From Tissierellaceae bacterium (GTDB taxonomy: Bacteria > Bacillota > Clostridia > Tissierellales > Tissierellaceae): 64,000 bases of DNA. Under the pieces are notes generated by a model. It was not told the DNA's origin, made no database searches, and saw only the letters and a list, made by a program, of their open reading frames with translations. The position numbers and the translations under genes were made by a program. The stretch is taken from the NCBI GenBank assembly GCA_023229175.1, contig JALNZV010000005.1, positions 61,641-125,640 on the forward strand, in the 5' to 3' direction. How positions within the stretch are numbered: position 1 is the first letter of the stretch; each line of letters begins with the position of its first letter. Shown here piece by piece: positions 8,971-17,477 of this stretch.

Positions 8971-9789
8971 ATGTATGGTTTATATCAAATTGTAGTTTTT
9001 ACAATAATAGATATTTTAAATACAATGAAGTCTCCCTTTTTTATTATAATTCTATTTATCATATATCTTCAGTATTATCAGGTTGAAAAAGTTGAAAGCC
9101 TAGATTTCGAACGTGGGAAAGAAATTGCTGTAAAACTCCTTATATCTACGACATTTGGAATCGTAGGAGGGGTAATAACTACTGTAACATTTATTTATCT
9201 AGGCATAGTGGCAATCCCTCAGGATTATTTATACGTGCTGTTCGTTGTCATTCTATTGTCATTTTTTGATGCGAGGTTTATTTGTTTTTCTTATGGAGGA
9301 GCATTGGTGTCCCTGTCAAATCTAATATTTGGGTATCCAAAGGTGCAAACTCCACAGTTGATGTCCGTAGTGGCAGTTTTGCACATGGTAGAGAGCATTT
9401 TAATTCTTCTAGATGGGTGGAGGGATAAACAGCCCACATTTATAGTAAGGGGAAGCAGTATAGTAAGTGGATTTAAAATGAATAGGTTTTGGGCTATTCC
9501 CTTTGTCATTTTTGCAGGTGATGATTTAATTCATCCTATAACTCTTATTGCAATGCTAGGTTATGGGGACTATTTTGTTTCAGGAATTGCCGTGAAAAAA
9601 GCTGCTGAAACTTCATTTATGCTTTTCCTTTATAGTGTAATACTATTGTACATTTCAAAGGCAATGGACAATTTGTTTTTAGGACCATTATTCGCGTTAT
9701 TGGGTCATGAATATATTGTTTTACACAATAAGGTCAAAGAAAACAAAGCTATGTCAAGACTAATCCGCATGAAAAGGGAAAACCCTTAG
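8971..9789 (+). CDS. Polytopic membrane protein downstream of the CtpA-type protease
   Basis: This 272-residue integral membrane protein has about seven or eight hydrophobic segments and no catalytic motif I recognise. The start is ATG 8971, with AAAGGGAG at 8957-8964; an in-frame TTG at 8953 lies before that site. In Clostridia the gene after ctpA often encodes a membrane protein with a C-terminal PDZ domain (MinJ-like in architecture). This one seems to be the membrane part only, ending in a short basic tail (MSRLIRMKRENP). Function is unknown; an envelope role linked to the protease is inferred from position only. Confidence 0.7.
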   Translation: MYGLYQIVVFTIIDILNTMKSPFFIIILFIIYLQYYQVEKVESLDFERGKEIAVKLLISTTFGIVGGVITTVTFIYLGIVAIPQDYLYVLFVVILLSFFDARFICFSYGGALVSLSNLIFGYPKVQTPQLMSVVAVLHMVESILILLDGWRDKQPTFIVRGSSIVSGFKMNRFWAIPFVIFAGDDLIHPITLIAMLGYGDYFVSGIAVKKAAETSFMLFLYSVILLYISKAMDNLFLGPLFALLGHEYIVLHNKVKENKAMSRLIRMKRENP

Positions 9790-9815
9790 GTTACTTTGAA
9801 ACCTAAGGGTTTTGA
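9781..9815. terminator. Bidirectional terminator holding two stop codons
   Basis: The stem AACCCTTAGGTT (9781-9792) / AACCTAAGGGTT (9800-9811) encloses a 7-base loop. The plus-strand gene stops at 9787-9789 and the minus-strand lipoprotein gene stops at 9803-9805, so both stop codons are part of the stem. Confidence 0.85.
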
Positions 9816-11392
9816 TTTATTTTATTTAAGTCAATCTCATATATTAATTCAGTTTTATTGTCCTCTAAAGAAATAGGTATATTGAAGTATACTAGGTTGT
9901 CCTGTTCATTTAGAAATACCTTGCTGCTATTTGCAGTTATTATTTTAGTGGAATCTTTCGTTTCAAAGTCGTATTTAAATATTGTATAATCGTCGTAATT
10001 CATATTTTTGTTTATATACACAATATTATTATTTAAGAGAATTTCAAAGCCCGCAATATTACCCTCTATAATATCCAAAACTTTGTTCTCTTTTAAATCA
10101 TATATATACAGATAGTTCATATCATTTTTTTCGTCTCTATTTAGAAATGCAATAATTTTATCAGATATAAACTTAGGACTAAAACCATCGTTTATGAATT
10201 GAAAGGAAGCCCAATTTTCAGTTATCATAATCTTGCGGTTAGGTTCATTTTCCAATATTTCCGATATTAAGAATGTATCACCTTTGTTGACGATTCTATT
10301 TATATTTCTTTCAAATTTACCTACGAAGAATGTTTCGTTCTGAGGTATATCGTATATATAAATTGTCGACATCATATCACCATTTTCAACTAAATACAAC
10401 TGATTATTTCCAGCCCATTTCATCAGCCTAGGGTTAAATTTAGATTCAAAAGAAATTTTAAAGGCTCTTTTATCGCTTAAGGATATAATATATAGATTTG
10501 AATTGTCATCGTTGGCTTCTAATATAGATATATGAGACCTATCTTCGCTAAATTGTGCAGATAATATTTTAAAATCAGATGAAAACAACATAAACTTTTC
10601 ATTTTCCTTGCTTTTTCCATACCACAACTGTTCAATGGGAATATTAGACTCAAGGTCAACTATTGTCTTTTTATATAGAAATGTACTGTCGCCCATGAAA
10701 TCCAATATTTGCCCATAATCAAATGTAGTAGAAATGGCAATCCTATCAGATTGCAAAATTTCGCCGCTATTTGCATCAATCATTGTGGCTAAATTTATTA
10801 ATGGAGTCAATGGGTCATCCTTATCTATTATTCCATCATAGGATACTGACCAAAGTATATCGTCGCCTTCCTTAGTTAAATTAAATGTGGGCAATCTATT
10901 GGGTGAGACCTTAAAATGCGATTGAATTTTATTAATTACATCGTTTATGCCAAATTTGATTTTAATTGGAACATAGTCGTCATAGGCAACGCTAAATTTT
11001 AAATTCTCTGCGTTTTTAGGACTTAAATCTTCAATTTCCATAATCACTTGTGGTACAGCCAGTCGGTTATCTTCACTTTGAGAAATACCAGATACGTGAA
11101 TACTTACTTCACCGCCCTTTTTTATTATCCTGTTTACACTAACGCTTGAATAGTCAGCTAGGCCTAAGGAGGCTAATAGTTTTAGCTTGCTATTTTTTGT
11201 TATTAGTTCCACATTTGGTTCAATAGATTGGTAACTTTTGGAATATAGTATTTGATCAATATTAAAATTAATTTCCTCTTCTTCAAAACTTTCATCTCCA
11301 TGAGGTGCAGTAGGAACATCTGTATTTACATTACACCCAGACAAAATTGAAATAATAAGTATTGATAAAACAAACATATAAACTAGTTTCAT
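9803..11392 (-). CDS. Large lipoprotein of unknown function, possible beta-propeller
   Basis: This 529-residue protein starts with a lipoprotein signal (VLSILIISILSGC, lipobox Cys at about residue 20), so it should be anchored to the outer face of the membrane. The rest has no motif I can name. Residues 250-520 alternate short strands with aromatic and charged turns (YIYDIPQN, YIYDLKEN, IFKYDFET), a pattern like TolB or WD-type propellers. The RBS AGGAGG is well placed before the ATG. It stands alone, convergent with the ctpA operon and divergent from uvrB. Function is not assigned. Confidence 0.75.
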   Translation of the reverse strand: MKLVYMFVLSILIISILSGCNVNTDVPTAPHGDESFEEEEINFNIDQILYSKSYQSIEPNVELITKNSKLKLLASLGLADYSSVSVNRIIKKGGEVSIHVSGISQSEDNRLAVPQVIMEIEDLSPKNAENLKFSVAYDDYVPIKIKFGINDVINKIQSHFKVSPNRLPTFNLTKEGDDILWSVSYDGIIDKDDPLTPLINLATMIDANSGEILQSDRIAISTTFDYGQILDFMGDSTFLYKKTIVDLESNIPIEQLWYGKSKENEKFMLFSSDFKILSAQFSEDRSHISILEANDDNSNLYIISLSDKRAFKISFESKFNPRLMKWAGNNQLYLVENGDMMSTIYIYDIPQNETFFVGKFERNINRIVNKGDTFLISEILENEPNRKIMITENWASFQFINDGFSPKFISDKIIAFLNRDEKNDMNYLYIYDLKENKVLDIIEGNIAGFEILLNNNIVYINKNMNYDDYTIFKYDFETKDSTKIITANSSKVFLNEQDNLVYFNIPISLEDNKTELIYEIDLNKINQNP

Positions 11393-11614
11393 AGGGGTCG
11401 CCTCCTAGGAATAGTTTACTATATTAATCCTGTTTCTTCAATACACTTTTTTATGATAGAATATATGATAAGGTATATTATGCTTTTAATCAGCTTTCTC
11501 AATATGGATTTTTATTAAATTTAATTTATATAACTGCATGTACACGTATTGGCAGGGAAGCTCTAGTCAAATAGTATGCTCATAAATTGATTAAATTTTA
11601 TAGTATAATATGTT

Positions 11615-11642
11615 TTGACAAAAGCTTTTAATTATATATAAT
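11615..11642 (+). promoter_or_regulatory. Promoter of uvrBA
   Basis: Consensus TTGACA at 11615-11620, a 16-base spacer and TATAAT at 11637-11642. The expected start of transcription falls in or next to the LexA box that follows. Confidence 0.75.
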
Positions 11643-11650
11643 AGATTTAG

Positions 11651-11662
11651 GAACAAATGTTC
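11651..11662. promoter_or_regulatory. LexA (DinR) SOS box ahead of uvrBA
   Basis: GAACAAATGTTC matches the Firmicutes SOS box core GAACnnnnGTTC. It lies 9 bases downstream of the -10 and 18 bases before the uvrB start, where LexA would block transcription. DNA-damage induction of uvrBA is known in Bacillus; the site is seen here directly. Confidence 0.85.
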
Positions 11663-11679
11663 AATAAAGAGGTGTAGAT

Positions 11680-13644
11680 ATGGGTAAATTTAAGATAGAA
11701 TCGAATTTTAAGCCTACTGGGGATCAGCCGGAGGCCATAGATAAATTAGTAGGCGGAATAAATAATAATTTGAAACATCAAGTACTTTTAGGTGTTACGG
11801 GATCGGGAAAGACATTTACCATGGCCAATATAATAGAAAAAGTTCAGAAACCAACTCTCGTCATAGCCCATAATAAGACATTGGCATATCAATTGGCATC
11901 TGAATTCAAGGAGTTTTTTCCCAACAATGCAGTAGAATACTTTGTATCATATTACGATTACTATCAGCCAGAGGCCTATGTGCCTCAGTCCGATACTTAT
12001 ATAGAAAAAGATGCATCTATAAACGATGAGATAGATAAATTAAGACACTCTGCAACTGCGGCATTATTTGAGAGAAAAGATGTAATTATTGTGGCATCAG
12101 TATCCTGCATATACGGCTTAGGAGATCCAATTGATTACGAAAATCTGGTAGTATCCATAAGACCTGGTATGATTAAGGATAGAGATGAAATCATGAGGAA
12201 ATTAATAGATATACAATATATTAGAAATGATATTAATTTTATCAGGGGAACCTTTAGGGTAAGGGGAGATGTACTGGAGATATTTCCCGCTTCGTCAAGT
12301 GAAAACACCATTAGGGTAGAGTTTTTTGGCGATGAAATTGATAGAATAGTAGAGGTAAACCACTTGACGGGGGAGATAATTGGGCTAAGAAATCACGTGT
12401 CCGTTTTCCCTGCATCTCACTACGCAACTACAGAAGATAAAATAAAGAATGCCTTGGAGACAATTGAAGAAGAACTGAAGGAAAGATTAAAGGAATTAAG
12501 AGATAAGGACAAATTATTGGAGGCCCAAAGACTGGAGCAAAGGACCAGGTATGATTTAGAAATGCTAGAGGAGATGGGATTTTGCCAAGGAATAGAAAAC
12601 TATTCAAGGCATTTAAGCAATAGACCTCCTGGAAGCAGGCCCTTCACCTTAATCGATTATTTTCCCGATGATTATTTAATTATAGTTGACGAGGCCCACG
12701 TTACCGTACCACAAATAAGGGCAATGTACGAAGGAGACAAGTCCAGAAAGACAAATTTAGTGGAATATGGATTTAGATTGCCATCTGCCCTAGATAATAG
12801 GCCTCTAAAATTTGCCGAGTTTGAGTCCATAGTACATCAAATTCTATATGTATCTGCTACACCGGGACCATATGAATTGCAGCATACTGAAAACACAGTA
12901 GAACAAATCATAAGACCCACAGGCTTACTTGATCCGATTATAGAGGTCAGGCCAACGGAGCATCAAATAGACAATTTAATAAATGAAATTAGAGATGTGG
13001 CAGAAAGAGAAGAAAGGGTTTTGGTTACTACATTGACTAAAAAGATGGCGGAGGATTTGACCAACTACTTTAAGGAAATAGGAATTAAAGTCACTTACCT
13101 TCACTCAGATGTGGAAACAATTGAGAGAATGGAAATAATCAGGGATTTAAGGCTAGGGAAATACGATGTACTAGTAGGTATAAATTTATTGAGAGAAGGT
13201 CTGGACCTGCCAGAGGTTTCCTTAGTTGCCATATTAGATGCAGATAAAGAAGGATTTTTAAGGTCAGAAACATCCCTAATTCAAACTACAGGCAGAGCTG
13301 CCAGGAATGTGATGGGTAAGGTAATAATGTATGCTGATACCATAACAAAATCCATGAATAAGGCCATAACTGAGACCAACAGAAGGAGAGAGATACAAGA
13401 CCAATATAATAGGGAACACAATATAATACCCCGTTCCATAATAAAGGGAGTAAGGGAAATCATAGAGGCAACTATGGTGGCAGAAGAAGAGGCTGCCTAT
13501 GAAGAAACTTTTACAAGGGAAGAGATAGAAGCCATGATAGAAGGATTAGAATCTGTCATGTTAAAAGCAGCAGAGGAATTGAATTTTGAAAAAGCCGCAG
13601 AACTGAGAGATAAGATGTTAGAATTAAAAAGGAAATTAAAATAG
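11680..13644 (+). CDS. uvrB: Excinuclease ABC subunit B
   Basis: UvrB (654 residues) is the damage-verifying helicase-like subunit of nucleotide excision repair. Walker A is GVTGSGKTF near residue 41. The beta-hairpin region SYYDYYQPEAYVP, the DEAH-like VDEAHVTVPQ, and helicase motifs RPTGLLDP and TGRAARN are all present. The C-terminal UVR motif for UvrC binding is at about 615-650 (LEFEKAAELRD type, here LNFEKAAELRDKML). It starts 10 bases after the GAGGTG site. The gene is full length and followed 10 bases later by uvrA. Confidence 0.97.
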   Translation: MGKFKIESNFKPTGDQPEAIDKLVGGINNNLKHQVLLGVTGSGKTFTMANIIEKVQKPTLVIAHNKTLAYQLASEFKEFFPNNAVEYFVSYYDYYQPEAYVPQSDTYIEKDASINDEIDKLRHSATAALFERKDVIIVASVSCIYGLGDPIDYENLVVSIRPGMIKDRDEIMRKLIDIQYIRNDINFIRGTFRVRGDVLEIFPASSSENTIRVEFFGDEIDRIVEVNHLTGEIIGLRNHVSVFPASHYATTEDKIKNALETIEEELKERLKELRDKDKLLEAQRLEQRTRYDLEMLEEMGFCQGIENYSRHLSNRPPGSRPFTLIDYFPDDYLIIVDEAHVTVPQIRAMYEGDKSRKTNLVEYGFRLPSALDNRPLKFAEFESIVHQILYVSATPGPYELQHTENTVEQIIRPTGLLDPIIEVRPTEHQIDNLINEIRDVAEREERVLVTTLTKKMAEDLTNYFKEIGIKVTYLHSDVETIERMEIIRDLRLGKYDVLVGINLLREGLDLPEVSLVAILDADKEGFLRSETSLIQTTGRAARNVMGKVIMYADTITKSMNKAITETNRRREIQDQYNREHNIIPRSIIKGVREIIEATMVAEEEAAYEETFTREEIEAMIEGLESVMLKAAEELNFEKAAELRDKMLELKRKLK

Positions 13645-13654
13645 AGGTGGAATA

Positions 13655-16477
13655 ATGACAAAAGACGAAATAGTAATTCGGGGGGCGAAGGAAAACAATC
13701 TAAAGGACGTTTCTTTGACCCTTCCGAGAAATAAATTCATTGTGTTTACGGGTTTGTCAGGTTCGGGAAAATCTTCCCTAGCTTTTGATACCATATATGC
13801 AGAAGGACAAAGAAGATATGTAGAAAGCCTATCAAGCTATGCTAGGCAATTTTTAGGGCAAATGGATAAACCAGATGTGGAATATATAGAGGGCCTATCT
13901 CCATCCATATCCATAGACCAAAAGACAACATCGAAAAATCCAAGGTCCACCGTCGGCACAGTAACAGAAATTTACGATTATTTAAGGCTCTTATATGCTC
14001 GAATAGGGACTCCATATTGTCCTAATTGCGGGAAGGAGATTTCTAGCCAGACAATAGAGCAAATGGTCGATAAAATAATGGAATTTGAGGAAAGAACCAG
14101 AATTCAAATCTTGGCCCCCATAGTTAGAGGGAAAAAAGGTGAACATATTAAGATTTTAGAAAACATCAAAAAGGAAGGCTACGTAAGGGTATTAATAGAT
14201 GAAGAAATGTACGATATTGGAGATGAAATAAAGTTAGATAAAAACAAAAAACATACTATAGAGGTAGTAGTTGATAGGATAGTTATTAAAGAGGGCATAG
14301 AGGGTAGACTTGCTGATTCCTTGGAAACTGCCCTCAAACTTGGAGATGGATTGGTAATCGCCTACATCCTAGACAAGGAAAGGGTAATGTTCAGCGAGAA
14401 ACTATCTTGTCCCGATTGCAACATCTCCATGGAAGAATTATCACCAAGGATGTTTTCTTTTAATAGCCCCTTTGGGGCATGTCCTACTTGCAATGGCCTG
14501 GGATTTTACAAGGAGATTGACAAGGATTTAGTGCTGCCAAATTTAGATTTAAGCATAGAAGATGGAGGGATAGCTCCCTTCGCATCTTCCAATGAATCAA
14601 CTTATTATTATCAAATATTTAAGACATTAGCAGAAGCCAATGGCTTTTCTACAGATAGACCTTTAAGGGAAGCTCCTGAAGTTTTTATCGAAGAAATATT
14701 ATATGGTACAGATAGGAAAATTTCCTTTAAATTCGCTAGTCATTTTGACGACGAAGGCATGAGGATTTACAATGGAAAATTTGAGGGAATAATACCAAAT
14801 CTTGAAAGAAGATATCAATCCACTAATTCTGATTACATGAGAAATAAAATAGACGAATATATGACTGAAAATCCCTGCCCTACATGTAAGGGAAAGAGAC
14901 TAAAAGATGAGGTGCTAGCAGTTAGGATAAATGGGTTAAATATTGCAGAGTTGACCGATTTGTCCATTGTAAAGGCAATAGAATTTTTCGAAGGGCTAGT
15001 ACTTACGGAAAAGCAACAATTAATTGGGCAACAGGTATTAAAAGAGATTAAGGAAAGGTTAAATTTCCTAAAAAATGTGGGCTTAGATTATCTAACCCTT
15101 TCTAGAATGGCGGGGACTCTATCTGGAGGAGAATCCCAGAGGATAAGGCTTGCAACCCAAATAGGTTCAAGTCTAGTAGGTGTGGTCTATGTCCTCGACG
15201 AGCCCAGTATTGGATTGCACCAAAGGGACAATGCAAGGCTGCTAAAGACCCTAAGGAATTTAACGGATTTAGGAAATACCCTTATAGTAGTAGAACACGA
15301 TGAAGATACTATGTATGCAGCCGACCACATAGTAGATATTGGGCCGGGAGCAGGTATTCATGGTGGATATATTGTGGCAGAAGGTACAGTAGAAGAAATA
15401 AAAAATAATCCAAAATCCATAACAGGCTCTTATTTATCCCATAAACTAAAAATTGAGGTCCCAAATAAGCGTAGGGAACAAAATGGTAAGTGGGTGGAAA
15501 TTAAAGGGGCAGGGGAAAATAACTTAAAGAATATAGATGTAAAGATTCCTTTAGGCATGTTTACCTGCGTTACGGGAGTATCTGGCTCTGGAAAATCATC
15601 CTTAGTCAATCAAATATTATATAAATCTTTAGCCCAGAAATTAAACAACTCAAAAATAAAACCAGGTAAATATAAGGATATTTTAGGACTAGAATATCTA
15701 GATAAGGTAATAGATATAGATCAATCGCCTATTGGAAGGACACCAAGGTCCAATCCAGCCACATATACTGGCGTATTCGATTATATAAGAGATGTATTCG
15801 CCATGACTCCTGAGGCTAAGATGAGGGGATATTTAAAAGGAAGATTTAGCTTCAATGTCAAAGGTGGAAGGTGCGAAGCCTGTAATGGAGATGGTATTCT
15901 AAAGGTTGAAATGCACTTTTTGCCAGACGTCTACGTACCATGTGAGGTATGTAAGGGAAAAAGATACAACAGGGAGACTTTGCAAGTTAAATACAAGGGA
16001 AAGACCATATCTGATGTACTGGAGATGACAGTTGAAGAGGGAGTAGAGTTTTTCCAAAATATCCCTAGGATAAAAAGAAAACTGGATACCCTATTTGATG
16101 TTGGCCTTGGATATATAAAAATTGGGCAATCCTCAACGGAGCTTTCAGGAGGAGAAGCCCAAAGAGTTAAATTGGCAACGGAACTATCCAAAAGGTCGAC
16201 GGGAAAGACCATATATATACTAGACGAACCTACAACTGGACTTCATACTGCTGATATTCACAAATTGATAAAGGTATTAAACCAATTGGTAGAAGGTGGA
16301 AATACAGTAGTAGTCATAGAACATAATTTAGATGTAATAAAGACAGCTGACTATATTATAGATTTAGGACCTGAGGGGGGAGACAAAGGAGGAACAGTAA
16401 TAGCAACTGGAACTCCAGAAGAGATAGCAAAGGCAAAGGGCTCTTATACTGGACAATTTTTAAAAAGAGTATTGTAA
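13655..16477 (+). CDS. uvrA: Excinuclease ABC subunit A
   Basis: UvrA (940 residues) is the double-ABC ATPase that finds DNA lesions and loads UvrB. Both ATPase modules are intact: Walker A GLSGSGKSSLA and GVSGSGKSSL, signatures LSGGESQRIRLA and LSGGEAQRVKLA. The zinc modules CPDCN..CPTCN and CEACNGDG..CEVCKGKR are present, as is the UvrB-interaction CPNCG cluster near residue 120. The length is normal. It forms an SOS-controlled operon with uvrB and ends at a terminator. Confidence 0.97.
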   Translation: MTKDEIVIRGAKENNLKDVSLTLPRNKFIVFTGLSGSGKSSLAFDTIYAEGQRRYVESLSSYARQFLGQMDKPDVEYIEGLSPSISIDQKTTSKNPRSTVGTVTEIYDYLRLLYARIGTPYCPNCGKEISSQTIEQMVDKIMEFEERTRIQILAPIVRGKKGEHIKILENIKKEGYVRVLIDEEMYDIGDEIKLDKNKKHTIEVVVDRIVIKEGIEGRLADSLETALKLGDGLVIAYILDKERVMFSEKLSCPDCNISMEELSPRMFSFNSPFGACPTCNGLGFYKEIDKDLVLPNLDLSIEDGGIAPFASSNESTYYYQIFKTLAEANGFSTDRPLREAPEVFIEEILYGTDRKISFKFASHFDDEGMRIYNGKFEGIIPNLERRYQSTNSDYMRNKIDEYMTENPCPTCKGKRLKDEVLAVRINGLNIAELTDLSIVKAIEFFEGLVLTEKQQLIGQQVLKEIKERLNFLKNVGLDYLTLSRMAGTLSGGESQRIRLATQIGSSLVGVVYVLDEPSIGLHQRDNARLLKTLRNLTDLGNTLIVVEHDEDTMYAADHIVDIGPGAGIHGGYIVAEGTVEEIKNNPKSITGSYLSHKLKIEVPNKRREQNGKWVEIKGAGENNLKNIDVKIPLGMFTCVTGVSGSGKSSLVNQILYKSLAQKLNNSKIKPGKYKDILGLEYLDKVIDIDQSPIGRTPRSNPATYTGVFDYIRDVFAMTPEAKMRGYLKGRFSFNVKGGRCEACNGDGILKVEMHFLPDVYVPCEVCKGKRYNRETLQVKYKGKTISDVLEMTVEEGVEFFQNIPRIKRKLDTLFDVGLGYIKIGQSSTELSGGEAQRVKLATELSKRSTGKTIYILDEPTTGLHTADIHKLIKVLNQLVEGGNTVVVIEHNLDVIKTADYIIDLGPEGGDKGGTVIATGTPEEIAKAKGSYTGQFLKRVL

Positions 16478-16542
16478 GGGCTAGTTTTGCTGGCTCTATA
16501 CTAATGCTCCAAGGAATGCAAAGAGTTTTGATATGATATTAG

Positions 16543-16574
16543 AAAAGCCTTACACATGTTGTAGGGCTTTTTCC
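16543..16574 (+). terminator. Terminator after uvrA
   Basis: AAAAGCCTTAC / GTAGGGCTTTT stem around a short loop, then TTTTTCC. It is the only structure seen in the 165-base gap before the sigma gene. Confidence 0.7.
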
Positions 16575-16642
16575 TATGTTATGTTAAAATTAATTGCAAC
16601 CTTTTTTAAATCTAGAAGTCTAATAAGTAGGAGGGTAATGAT

Positions 16643-17176
16643 TTGGGAGAAAAAACATTAATTAAAAACCTAAAAAAGAAAAAAGAAGATGCCTATATAG
16701 AACTAGTTAATCTTTACGGAAACAAACTCCTAAAGACTTTATACCTTATGATAAAAGATGAGAAAGAGGCGGAGGATATAGTTCAGGAGACCTTTATCAG
16801 AGTCTTTAAATATATAGATGGTTTCAAGGGAGATAGCTCCATCTATACATGGATATATAGAATAGCACAAAACATAGCCAAGGATAGGCTGAGTTCCAGG
16901 ATGGCCACGGTCCACTATGAAGATATGGAAATTGAACCTGAGTATGTAGAAGATACCCTTATTGGCAAAATAGATAGGGAAATACTTAGAGAACAATTGA
17001 ACAATTTAAAATTCATATATAAGCAAGTAATAGTACTGTTTTATTTTGAGGAATTAAGCATAAAAGAGATATCTGAAATACTGGATGAAAAGGAAGGTAC
17101 AGTAAAGAGTAAATTATCTAGGGGTAGGGATTTACTTAGGAAAGCTTTAGAGAAAGGTGGTAGATTTAATGGATAA
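16643..17176 (+). CDS. ECF-type RNA polymerase sigma factor
   Basis: This 177-residue protein has the two-domain layout of an extracytoplasmic-function sigma factor. Region 2 is at about residues 12-80 (EAEDIVQETFIRVFKYID), and region 4 at about 115-170 (FEELSIKEISEILDEKEGTVKSKLSRGRDLL) forms the HTH that binds the -35. The start is TTG 16643, after TAGGAGGG; a nearby ATG at 16638 is out of frame. It overlaps the next gene by 8 bases and heads a three-gene unit, so its signal is probably transmitted by the membrane proteins downstream. Confidence 0.9.
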   Translation: MGEKTLIKNLKKKKEDAYIELVNLYGNKLLKTLYLMIKDEKEAEDIVQETFIRVFKYIDGFKGDSSIYTWIYRIAQNIAKDRLSSRMATVHYEDMEIEPEYVEDTLIGKIDREILREQLNNLKFIYKQVIVLFYFEELSIKEISEILDEKEGTVKSKLSRGRDLLRKALEKGGRFNG

Positions 17177-17477
17177 TAAGGATAAATTGGGATTAGAATT
17201 AAAATCCATAATGGATGAGGACACAAGAAATATAAACCTTTCACCTAGTACCATAGATAAGATTCTAGGCTATAGAAGAAAGAGATTAAGAGAAAGAATT
17301 ATAGATTTCTTAAATAAAGAAATAGAAATTCCATTGGCTCCTGCTATTATAGGCTTGGCGGGCCTACTAATTATTACATCTGTGCCGAAAGATATATTTA
17401 ATAGTCAAAATATAAAAATCATAGACATTGGCTCATCCCAGGTAATTGTTAGAGAGAAAGAGGTGGCAAAGAGATGA
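17169..17477 (+). CDS. Small single-pass membrane protein, candidate anti-sigma factor
   Basis: This 102-residue protein has a polar N-terminal half (about 1-55), one membrane segment at about 58-75 (PAIIGLAGLLIITSVP) and a short extracellular tail. ATG 17169 is 8 bases after AGAAAGGTGG. It overlaps the sigma gene by 8 bases and the next gene by 4 (ATGA), so the three are translationally coupled. The position and topology are those of an anti-sigma factor, but no zf-HC2 Cys/His signature is present. The role is inferred. Confidence 0.65.
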   Translation: MDNKDKLGLELKSIMDEDTRNINLSPSTIDKILGYRRKRLRERIIDFLNKEIEIPLAPAIIGLAGLLIITSVPKDIFNSQNIKIIDIGSSQVIVREKEVAKR

